A stretch of 40,038 bases of DNA, from the IMG/VR virus record IMGVR_UViG_3300049893_000346, positions 1 through 40,038 of that record; one strand, 5' to 3'. Of the stretch, positions 7,454 to 13,115 are shown in pieces (positions within the stretch are counted from its first letter, which is position 1; each line of letters begins with the position of its first letter). The notes under the pieces were generated by a model. It was not told the origin of the DNA. It did no database searches and worked only from the letters and a program-made list of their open reading frames with translations. The stretch is from a virus. A program made the position numbers and the translations under genes.

Positions 7454-7762
7454 ATGCCTGAAGCAAACGTTCAAAACATTACCCCTCCGTCCAACAAAGA
7501 CGCCAAGGCGCAGAAGGCCCCCAAGGAGCCGAAGCCCAAGAAGGAAGGCGCTGCGAATCGTTCTAGCTTTGCCGCGCTGTACCCGAAGGAAGCTTCGCTG
7601 AAGCTGCTGGTCACTGAGAACCCCAAGAAGGCCGGTAGCAAGTCCTTTGAGCGCTTCCAGCACTACTTCACCAGCAAGACCGTTGGTGAGTTTCTGTCTA
7701 AGGGCGGCACCTATGGCGACATCGCCTACGACATCGCCCGTAAGCGTATCCAGGTCGGGTAA
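7454..7762 (+). CDS. Basic, lysine-rich protein of a conserved phage/bacterial family
   Basis: A 102-residue protein with AGGAG (7441-7445) eight bases before the ATG. Residues 13-32 are a Lys/Ala/Pro tail (KDAKAQKAPKEPKPKKEG). The C-terminal 60 residues have the pattern LLVTENPKKAGSKSFERFQH, then VGEFLSKGG, then DIAYDIARKRI, which I recognise as a domain shared by small phage and proteobacterial proteins of unknown role. The codons are more G+C-rich and uniform than those of its neighbours, and it has its own promoter, so it is likely made in quantity. A DNA-binding or nucleoid-like role is a guess from its charge. Confidence 0.75.
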   Translation: MPEANVQNITPPSNKDAKAQKAPKEPKPKKEGAANRSSFAALYPKEASLKLLVTENPKKAGSKSFERFQHYFTSKTVGEFLSKGGTYGDIAYDIARKRIQVG

Positions 7763-7933
7763 AGGTATGCGAGAGCCGTGCCGGATGGTCTCCGGTTAGA
7801 CCCACGGCAAAGGGACAGGATACCCCCAAGCATGGGCTGAGTGTGGAAACTTAGCCCCCCTCTGGCCCCGGAGGCGAAATGTCCTAGGGCACTTTATCTC
7901 CTTATAGGAGATAAACTTACCAAGAGGAGTACC
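7763..7933 (+). ncRNA. Structured leader ahead of the base-modification genes
   Basis: This is 171 bases with no gene and four nested or serial stems. GCCGTG (7775-7780) pairs with CACGGC (7803-7808) and encloses CCGGA/TCCGG (7781-7785, 7791-7795). GGGCTGAG (7834-7841) pairs with CTTAGCCC (7850-7857). TTTATCTCC (7893-7901) pairs with GGAGATAAA (7907-7915). The last stem lies just before the ribosome site of the glycosyltransferase. It could be a leader with regulatory folding, or a terminator and processing region between two transcripts. No known riboswitch class was recognised. Confidence 0.4.
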
Positions 7934-8761
7934 ATGGAAATATTAATTCTAACCCGTGGCCGTCCTAATCGTCAAACAACCTTTGATCATCTACCTCCAG
8001 AAATACAGAAAAAGGTTATCGTCGTTTCTCAACATGGGGAACCAAAGATAAATCGCGAATGTAGACACGTTAATTCCCCACGAAGCGTTACGGGGATCGC
8101 AGATAAGTGTCAATGGGTTGTAGAGAATTTTGGCCCACGAATCTGTATGCTGGATGATGACCTAGTATTCGCTACTAGGCGCAGGGACGACCCGACTAAA
8201 TTTGTAGAGTCTGGGCGTGGTGAGATTCTCACCATGTTTGCGGACATAAACGCACAACTAGATAATTACGTCCATGTCGGCGTTAGTGGCCGCGAAGGGG
8301 CGAACTACAATACAGATGAATACGACGAGTGCGTCCGCATGACCCGTATCATGGCCTACCGCGCTGACGTACTGGTAGACCAGGATATTCGGTTTGACCG
8401 GGTGCCTGTAATGCAAGACTTTGATGTAACGCTGCAATTATTACGGAAAGGCTACCCCAATCGCGTACTTAACTGGATAGTACATAACCAGAATGGTAGC
8501 AATACGGACGGCGGCTGTTCGCTGATACGTACGGATGAAGTACAGGCGGCAGCGGCGAACAGGCTTGCAGAACTACATCCCGGATTTGTTACTGTAGTCA
8601 AGAAACAAACTAAGAAAGCATGGGGTGGGAAGGAGCGTACTGATGTTAGAATCGGCTGGAAGTCAGCATATAAATCCGCGAGGAATGTTCGTCTATTGGA
8701 TCAACGAGAGGGAGAGCATTCGCAAGAAGAAAGAAGCGGGGCTACCGAAACCGTGGAGTGA
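7934..8761 (+). CDS. TET-associated-type glycosyltransferase (TAGT family), predicted DNA base glycosylation
   Basis: A 275-residue GT-A-like transferase. The ATG at 7934 follows AAGAGGAG. It begins MEILILTRGRPNRQTT, the nucleotide-sugar-binding loop typical of this group. It has CMLDDDL (residues 71-77), the metal-binding DxD-type motif, VMQDFDV (149-155) as the acceptor-side acidic motif, and WIVHNQ with His174. The family was described by sequence analysis as associated with TET/JBP oxygenases and other phage DNA-modification genes, and is predicted to put sugars on hydroxymethylated pyrimidines in DNA. No TET gene is present here; the partner is the hydroxymethylase at 9457. The last 119 bases overlap the next gene in another frame. 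Confidence 0.8.
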   Translation: MEILILTRGRPNRQTTFDHLPPEIQKKVIVVSQHGEPKINRECRHVNSPRSVTGIADKCQWVVENFGPRICMLDDDLVFATRRRDDPTKFVESGRGEILTMFADINAQLDNYVHVGVSGREGANYNTDEYDECVRMTRIMAYRADVLVDQDIRFDRVPVMQDFDVTLQLLRKGYPNRVLNWIVHNQNGSNTDGGCSLIRTDEVQAAAANRLAELHPGFVTVVKKQTKKAWGGKERTDVRIGWKSAYKSARNVRLLDQREGEHSQEERSGATETVE

Positions 8762-9473
8762 CGACCCGGTATTCCAGGAGACATATTTCTGTAACGTGCG
8801 GCGGGAGGATGACCGTGTCACCCGCTGGCTCCGCGCGAATTGGTTGGTGGACGATAAGAACTACGAATTCGCGATGGTAATGGCTCGGTTAATTAATAGA
8901 CCAGAATCACTAAAAAAGATAGGATATCCAGACACTATATTTTGGGATTGTGGTGGGTTAGAAAATGTCCACTACGCCGCTAGAACCCTAAAACCCTTCT
9001 GGGGAAATGCCTACGTTGTAACTACCCACGGCCAGCGTATGGATAAGCTCGAGTACCTTTTAAACGTGCTACAGGCCGCTTCTAAGGTGCTACCAATGGT
9101 AGGCTTGCCCCCCACCTGCCAAGCGTACCACAGCGCATTTAAAACGCTAGAAGGGTTTGGTGACTTCATGGCGGCGCAGGTCGTCGCGGACTTAAAGAAC
9201 ACCTGTTTCCATCCTCTTGCGAAAGCCACAGATTGGTGGGGTTTCGTAGCACCGGGGCCGGGGAGCATACGGGGGATGCAGTGGTATTTCAGCGGCCCCG
9301 TGCGGAACTTTAAGGACGGGATTGACAGAATACGGCACGATATTGCAGGTAAATTAGAGATAAATATCTGCAACCAAGATTTGCAGAATTGTCTGTGTGA
9401 GTTTGATAAGTATATGCGAGTCAAATTCGGTACAGGGCGCAGTAAGAGGAAGTATAATGGCCGTCACAATTAA
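8643..9473 (+). CDS. aGPT-PPlase / 5-hmdU-kinase-helical-domain DNA hypermodification protein
   Basis: A 276-residue protein. The ATG at 8643 has AAGGAG (8630-8635) seven bases upstream, well inside the glycosyltransferase gene. Key segments are YWINERESIRKKKEAGLPKP, then WSDDP, CNVRREDDRVTRW, GFGDFMAAQVVADL, a Pro-Gly-Ser-x-Arg-Gly turn and CLCEFDKYMRV. I recognise this as the helical superfamily containing the alpha-glutamyl/putrescinyl-thymine pyrophosphorylases and the helical part of 5-hmdU DNA kinases. Members act on activated 5-hydroxymethyluracil in phage DNA; characterised ones transfer amino acids. There is no Walker A motif, so it is not itself the kinase. The clade within the superfamily is uncertain. 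Confidence 0.8.
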   Translation: MLESAGSQHINPRGMFVYWINERESIRKKKEAGLPKPWSDDPVFQETYFCNVRREDDRVTRWLRANWLVDDKNYEFAMVMARLINRPESLKKIGYPDTIFWDCGGLENVHYAARTLKPFWGNAYVVTTHGQRMDKLEYLLNVLQAASKVLPMVGLPPTCQAYHSAFKTLEGFGDFMAAQVVADLKNTCFHPLAKATDWWGFVAPGPGSIRGMQWYFSGPVRNFKDGIDRIRHDIAGKLEINICNQDLQNCLCEFDKYMRVKFGTGRSKRKYNGRHN

Positions 9474-10425
9474 TGCCCGAAATGCAGAAGAAGCGTACCA
9501 CGAATGCCTTTGGAAGATAAAGGCTCACGGCAATAAGGAGCGAAGTCGAAATGGGGCAGTTATCACAATTCAGGAGCCAGTAATCCTCAGTATCTACAAC
9601 CCGATTGAACGGGTGCTATTTAATGAGGCTCGAGACGCTAACCCGTTCTTCCATGTTATGGAATTTGTATGGATGCTTGCAGGCTCCGCAGGTGCGGGGT
9701 GGATTTCACAATTCAATAGACGGATGCAAGAGTACGCCGACAAGGGAAGTATCCATGGAGCCTACGGCTGGCGGTGGCGATACGCATTTAACCGAGATCA
9801 AATCGCAATTACCATATCTAAATTACAGGCAAACCCATATGATCGAAAAGCCGTAATCGCGATGTGGGATGCAGACCTGGACTGTGAAACGTGGGCTAAT
9901 GATCATCCCTGCAATACCCATATCTACTTCCGCATCGTTAATGGGAAGTTAAATATGACGGTATGTAACCGCTCTAATGACCTTATATGGGGGATGCTCG
10001 GGGCGAATGTCGTCCATATGACTCTACTCCACGAACTGGTAGCTTTGGAAGTTGGGGCAGAGATAGGGGTCTATACTGTGATGACGAATAACCTCCACAT
10101 ATATGAGCATCACTGGCACTATTTAGAAAGTATAGCCGCCCCCCGATACTACGATTATTCAACTTCTCCCCTACTCACGGGCGGAGAAAGTTACGACGAC
10201 CTAGCCGATGATTGTAGTGATTTTCTTCATGAATCTACTCTTCCCAGCTACCGAACAGAATGGATGGCTAACGTCGCGGGACCAATCTATAGGGCGTGGC
10301 AGAAACGTAAGATGAAAGAACCCTATCTTTCCATATTGGAAGAAATCCATGCTCAGGATTGGCGAGTAGCCTGTCGCGAATGGTGCGAACGTAAAGACCT
10401 AGCATTGAACAAGGGGGCGGTGTAG
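9457..10425 (+). CDS. Thymidylate-synthase-like dUMP hydroxymethylase (5-hmdUMP synthase candidate)
   Basis: A 322-residue TS-fold enzyme. The ATG at 9457 has GAGGA six bases upstream and overlaps the previous gene by 17 bases. The nucleophile is Cys152 in HPCNTHIYF. The phosphate and pyrimidine site is NRSNDLIWGM (Arg172, Ser173, Asp175) and GANVVH, where Asn184 aligns with the TS asparagine that selects uracil; dCMP hydroxymethylases carry Asp there. NNLHIY gives His214 and Tyr216. PCN replaces the PCH usual in cellular TS, as in phage base-hydroxymethylases. The reaction would be dUMP plus methylene-THF to 5-hydroxymethyl-dUMP. A plain thymidylate synthase remains possible, but the two modification genes upstream favour the hydroxymethylase. 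Confidence 0.85.
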   Translation: MAVTINARNAEEAYHECLWKIKAHGNKERSRNGAVITIQEPVILSIYNPIERVLFNEARDANPFFHVMEFVWMLAGSAGAGWISQFNRRMQEYADKGSIHGAYGWRWRYAFNRDQIAITISKLQANPYDRKAVIAMWDADLDCETWANDHPCNTHIYFRIVNGKLNMTVCNRSNDLIWGMLGANVVHMTLLHELVALEVGAEIGVYTVMTNNLHIYEHHWHYLESIAAPRYYDYSTSPLLTGGESYDDLADDCSDFLHESTLPSYRTEWMANVAGPIYRAWQKRKMKEPYLSILEEIHAQDWRVACREWCERKDLALNKGAV

Positions 10426-10426
10426 T

Positions 10427-10735
10427 ATGGGCAAGGTAACAAAAAGGGCATCTAAGATGGTACGTCCAAACGACAAGCAAATTGGTGGAAACCACTACCG
10501 AGGCAAGGGTGGGTGTCCGTACTGTGGTAAGGAATTACAACATTGGGACATCGCCTGGAGCTTTGGGTTTGACTTTTTCCAGTATATTATCACGAAATGG
10601 GTATTTCGCTGGAAAGACAAGGGTGGTGTAGAGGATCTTCACAAGGCCCGCCACGCGATTGATAAGTATATCAGCCTAGTGGCCGAAGAAGATGATGGTA
10701 GTGCGCCGACAAGGCGCTATGTAGACCAAGGCTAA
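10427..10735 (+). CDS. DUF3310 protein
   Basis: A 102-residue protein with the DUF3310 core: KQIGGNHYRG at residues 18-27, LQHWDIAWSFGFDFFQYII, then KWVFRWKDKGG and DLHKARHAIDKYI. An added CPYC knuckle sits between the first two blocks. The domain is common in phages and also occurs near nucleotide-metabolism genes such as the T7 1.7 nucleotide kinase. It follows the hydroxymethylase by one base, so it may act in nucleotide supply for the modified base; that role is inference. The terminator comes next. Confidence 0.85.
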   Translation: MGKVTKRASKMVRPNDKQIGGNHYRGKGGCPYCGKELQHWDIAWSFGFDFFQYIITKWVFRWKDKGGVEDLHKARHAIDKYISLVAEEDDGSAPTRRYVDQG

Positions 10736-10789
10736 TGAGTAGTACCACGAAGTTCACTCGTGCGCCTTCGGGCGACCTTAGTACCCCGA

Positions 10790-10821
10790 GCCTGCCGGGG
10801 TGTGAGCGGCAGGCACTTTTT
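10790..10821 (+). terminator. Intrinsic terminator of the replication/modification operon
   Basis: GCCTGCCG (10790-10797) pairs with CGGCAGGC (10807-10814) around a 9-base loop, followed by AC and five T. A smaller CGCC-TTCG-GGCG hairpin lies just upstream (10763-10774). This is a textbook factor-independent terminator closing the main rightward operon. Confidence 0.85.
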
Positions 10822-10862
10822 GCAGAGCAAAAGAAAATTTCACAGGAAAAATTGGTGGGGAT

Positions 10863-11102
10863 ATGACTTCCAAGCGCCCGCTGCTGGAACTGGCAGAACT
10901 TTCTGGCGATCTTCGCATCGCTGAAATCCTCCGCGCTGCCGATGCGTTATTGGAGGGTCCGTTTATCAAACGTAACAGCGGGTACGAGTGCCGATTCTGC
11001 GGTAGCCGTTGGCAGACCTTCAGGGATTTTCCTCACCATGATGGTTGCCGATTGCCTGAATACCAGCGCGCCGTCGAGGCATGGGAGCAGGCGAATGACT
11101 GA
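10863..11102 (+). CDS. Small zinc-finger protein, first of a five-gene cassette
   Basis: A 79-residue protein, ATG after GGTGGGG. It has a CRFCGSRW pair and then FPHHDGCRL, a Cys2-His/Cys pattern consistent with a zinc finger like those of many small phage proteins. Codons are more G+C-rich and less A/T-ending than in the operon before the terminator. No promoter of the genome's usual type is evident, so it may live on terminator read-through. Function unknown. Confidence 0.7.
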   Translation: MTSKRPLLELAELSGDLRIAEILRAADALLEGPFIKRNSGYECRFCGSRWQTFRDFPHHDGCRLPEYQRAVEAWEQAND

Positions 11103-11178
11103 GCTACAGGCGACCCTCCTTATATTCGGGGTTTTCTTCATCATCGGCCTACTGATTGGCAGGAGGCTGTTCCCATGA
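11095..11178 (+). CDS. 27-residue single-pass membrane micropeptide
   Basis: The ORF reads MTELQATLLIFGVFFIIGLL and then a short basic tail (IGRRLFP). Residues 7-21 are one hydrophobic helix with a positive C-terminus. The ATG lies in the end of the upstream gene and the stop overlaps the next ATG, so it sits in a coupled chain. It is likely inner-membrane. It lies next to the lysis genes of the opposite strand, but nothing ties it to lysis. Confidence 0.55.
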   Translation: MTELQATLLIFGVFFIIGLLIGRRLFP

Positions 11179-11399
11179 GCCTCGCTGATGACCTGCGCCA
11201 CGTTGGGCGCATACTGATGACGGTATGGGCAGACGAGCATGGGGCAGAGGTAAAAACAATCCGCCGCACCCTCGCCCTCGTTGAACTGGTCGAGCAGATG
11301 CCGCAGCCTGCTGTCTATTCTTCTGGTGAAGGGACGAACAGCTACGAGGATCCTTCGTTGGTTGAGTGGGCCACCAAGGTCAGGGAGGCGGTGAAATGA
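11175..11399 (+). CDS. Hypothetical protein
   Basis: A 74-residue soluble helical protein (MSLADDLRHVGRILMTVWAD at the start). The ATG overlaps the stop of the membrane micropeptide (ATGA) and its own stop overlaps the next start, so it is translated as part of the chain. No known motif. Confidence 0.65.
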   Translation: MSLADDLRHVGRILMTVWADEHGAEVKTIRRTLALVELVEQMPQPAVYSSGEGTNSYEDPSLVEWATKVREAVK

Positions 11400-11569
11400 G
11401 CGACATAGACATTCAAGACCCTAACGAGGCCATCCGTGAACTGCTCATGCGCATCGCCGAACTGGAAGCCGAGAACGCGAAGCTGCGCATGGCAGAGGCC
11501 GAGGCAATGGCACTCGTCATCAACCACGAAGGGCGCATCGAGAGGCTCACCGAGGATGCGCTGAAATGA
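11396..11569 (+). CDS. Short coiled-coil protein
   Basis: A 57-residue acidic protein. Residues 15-45 (LLMRIAELEAENAKLRMAEA onward) form a leucine-zipper-like heptad pattern, so it probably dimerises. It is coupled on both sides by ATGA overlaps. Function unknown; it could be an adaptor or inhibitor peptide. Confidence 0.65.
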   Translation: MSDIDIQDPNEAIRELLMRIAELEAENAKLRMAEAEAMALVINHEGRIERLTEDALK

Positions 11570-11652
11570 AGACTATTCTTTGGGTCTATGCCCGCGAGGC
11601 TCTTATCATTATTTGGGCGCTTTTTTGCCTCGGAGTGATCCAGGTGGGATAG
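11566..11652 (+). CDS. 28-residue single-pass membrane micropeptide
   Basis: The ORF (MKTILWVYAREALIIIWALF at the start) has one hydrophobic helix from about residue 11 to 25. Its ATG overlaps the previous stop. Its last 44 bases overlap the tail of a leftward gene, so at least one of the two 3' ends is under double constraint or one ORF is spurious. Confidence 0.45.
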   Translation: MKTILWVYAREALIIIWALFCLGVIQVG

Positions 11653-11845
11653 GCCGCTTCGGGTTCATCTTACGCATCTTACCGCCACCCTTCTGAACCT
11701 TGCGGGTAATGCGGTCGGCATCCTCGGCGGTAAGCTTCACCGAGTCTTCGGTGAGCATGTCGTTCCACTCTTTCCACCACTTCTGTCGTAGTGGGTGGCG
11801 CTTTACCTTTAAGAATATTCTGCCAAACCGATAGCTAATCGGCAT
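11609..11845 (-). CDS. Basic hypothetical protein, last leftward gene
   Basis: A 78-residue basic protein from ATG 11845 (MPISYRFGRIFLKVKRHPLR at the start; the C-terminus is rich in Lys, Pro and Gly, with KMRKMNPKRPIPPGSLRG). The frame stays open to a GTG at 11872 and a TTG at 11878, none with a good ribosome site. It follows the endolysin and ends convergently with the rightward cassette. The protein-like composition argues for a real gene; the weak start and the overlap argue against. No function assigned. Confidence 0.45.
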   Translation of the reverse strand: MPISYRFGRIFLKVKRHPLRQKWWKEWNDMLTEDSVKLTAEDADRITRKVQKGGGKMRKMNPKRPIPPGSLRGKKAPK

Positions 11846-11917
11846 GGTGGGGCGAAGACAGACAACAGTCACTGTCAAGGGCAGGACGCATGAAACTGTC
11901 GCCTGCTCCGCCCCGTG

Positions 11918-12289
11918 TCATTCTGGTAATTGCCAATGAGGCATATCTATAAATTTCTTCCAATCCCCACCCCATGCTATCGGAGTACCAAGTCGCCTAG
12001 CTGCATCCTTAATGTAGGGGGCGAGGTTGCGGTACACTTCTGGTCTCCAAGTCAACTTACCTTCGTAAAGAGCTCCTATGTCTACAGCGTGTCCAGTAAG
12101 GTGTCGAGATCTAAGAGTACGGGTAGCCCCCTGAGCATAGAGTTCCTGTTGCCGGGCCAGCGTACGAACACCTTCCAAAACTACAAAGTCTATGGGAGTA
12201 AGTAGAATGGCTAGTTCTACAACCGCAACAAGATCGGGGTGTACCCCGGCCAACGCCGCACGACTTCGTTTACCTAGTTTAAATGACAT
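11918..12289 (-). CDS. M15-family endolysin (L-alanyl-D-glutamate-type peptidase)
   Basis: A 123-residue zinc peptidase. It has EGVRTLARQQELYAQG, then SRHLTGHAVD with zinc ligands His63 and Asp70, and MPHWQLP with the third ligand His118; Asp115 is the likely catalytic acid. The length and the start MSFKLGKRSRAALAGVHPDL match the single-domain phage endopeptidases of the T5-lysin/Peptidase_M15_4 type, which cut the peptide stems of peptidoglycan. There is no signal peptide, so it needs the holin. No Shine-Dalgarno precedes its ATG; instead a long stem-loop lies 11 bases upstream. Confidence 0.92.
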   Translation of the reverse strand: MSFKLGKRSRAALAGVHPDLVAVVELAILLTPIDFVVLEGVRTLARQQELYAQGATRTLRSRHLTGHAVDIGALYEGKLTWRPEVYRNLAPYIKDAARRLGTPIAWGGDWKKFIDMPHWQLPE

Positions 12290-12299
12290 TGTTTTAAAT

Positions 12300-12368
12300 G
12301 CGTTATAGGGTGGGCAAAAGTACCCCTGCCCTTACCCCTACCCACCCTACAAAGATTGCCTATAACGC
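12300..12368 (-). promoter_or_regulatory. Stem-loop leader of the endolysin gene
   Basis: GCGTTA (12300-12305) pairs with TAACGC (12363-12368), and TAGGGTGGG (12306-12314) with CCCACCCTA (12341-12349), a 15-bp stem interrupted by one bulge. A TATAAT box (12369-12374, minus strand) touches its upstream edge but has no clear -35. With no ribosome site before the endolysin, the structure may set the timing of lysin synthesis. Confidence 0.5.
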
Positions 12369-12393
12369 ATTATACGCAGCCCACTTACGTCAA

Positions 12394-12441
12394 CTACCGC
12401 TTCTTTGGGGGCCTTTTGCCCTTTTTGCTTCCACAAGGCAT
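12394..12441 (-). CDS. 15-residue Lys/Arg-rich micropeptide
   Basis: A minimal ORF (MPCGSKKGKRPPKKR) whose ATG at 12441 has a perfect AGGAGG (12455-12450) eight bases upstream, one of the strongest ribosome sites in the genome. Seven of its 15 residues are Lys or Arg. It sits between holin and endolysin genes. The ribosome site is the evidence; it may be a real peptide, or a leader whose translation opens the endolysin stem-loop. Confidence 0.5.
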   Translation of the reverse strand: MPCGSKKGKRPPKKR

Positions 12442-12460
12442 CTTATACACCTCCTACAGA

Positions 12461-12643
12461 TTACTTGCGTTTCAGGGTGGTAAGGGTAGTGATGACCCGC
12501 ATAATGATCATAGCTGCATACGGAACAGCCTCGTGTAGAGTCTGCTCGATACCTGCTACGTCGCCATTTACGATCTTCCATACGAACAGCGCAATCGCTA
12601 CGATGTAGGTCTTATAGCCATCCAACTTTTGAAAAAACTCCAT
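12461..12643 (-). CDS. Putative holin
   Basis: A 60-residue membrane protein. GYKTYIVAIALFVWKIVNGD and AVPYAAMIIMRVITTL form one strong and one amphipathic hydrophobic helix, followed by a basic tail (TLKRK). Size, position two genes before the endolysin and the DGYKTYI-type start are typical of small phage holins that release the lysin. The start overlaps the stop of the upstream membrane protein. Confidence 0.75.
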   Translation of the reverse strand: MEFFQKLDGYKTYIVAIALFVWKIVNGDVAGIEQTLHEAVPYAAMIIMRVITTLTTLKRK

Positions 12644-13104
12644 CAGTCATGCTCCTTTGCTACTTTAACACGAAGATCACTAATCGCTTGGTCTTGTCTC
12701 TGCATGGCGTTTTGAAGAGATATTATCCACTCCTTATGCCACTCAATCTCTTTATTCTGCGCCCGGTCTTCCGCCTGTACAGCACCAAACAGGCTGGAGA
12801 GTTCCCGTATATCCAAACCATGCTGATGTACGTCCCCATCCAGGGGATTTACCCTTAACGTGAGGACAAGCCAGAGAAGCGCGCCAACCGCGCTAATAGT
12901 CCCGATGGCTGGCGCCCAGAGGGTTGCTTTAGAAGGAGCTCTTGCCGCTTCTTTTTCAATACCAGCAAGTCTAGCCTCGATGTTTGCAATGACTTCTGCG
13001 TAGGCTTTTTCCGCTTCGTCCCGCCTCGAGCTGCGCTCCTCGCTACGTTCAATGAAGGCGTGGAGCTCGGCTTCGAGTCTTTGATGGTCTTTACCATTAT
13101 TCAT
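12643..13104 (-). CDS. Lysis-region membrane protein with flanking coiled coils
   Basis: A 153-residue protein with GGAG (13114-13111) six bases before its ATG. Residues 5-55 are a charged helical coiled coil. About 62-85 (LWAPAIGTISAVGALLWLVL onward) is a single membrane helix, and 105-150 is a second helical segment. The layout (helix, membrane helix, helix) is not that of a standard Rz spanin, whose membrane helix is N-terminal. It may be an accessory holin or spanin-like protein. It is operonic with the holin. Confidence 0.6.
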   Translation of the reverse strand: MNNGKDHQRLEAELHAFIERSEERSSRRDEAEKAYAEVIANIEARLAGIEKEAARAPSKATLWAPAIGTISAVGALLWLVLTLRVNPLDGDVHQHGLDIRELSSLFGAVQAEDRAQNKEIEWHKEWIISLQNAMQRQDQAISDLRVKVAKEHD

Positions 13105-13115
13105 CCCCTACTCCG

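Noticed and set aside
7805-7890. HDV-like self-cleaving ribozyme in the structured leader
   Set aside because: A GGCGAAATGTCC segment recalled the HDV J4/2 strand, and GGGACA could pair with TGTCCT, but no first helix could be formed with the required geometry.
10735-10862. Promoter for the small-gene cassette
   Set aside because: A TTGCAG occurs after the terminator, but no -10 at 15-19 bases could be found.
11837-11923. 28-codon ORF overlapping the endolysin stop on the minus strand
   Set aside because: It has an ATGA overlap but no lipobox, no hydrophobic segment and no ribosome site; it could not be upheld as an outer spanin.
12390-12581. 63-codon minus-strand frame over the holin and micropeptide
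   Set aside because: It is an alternate frame of the holin gene without a start site.
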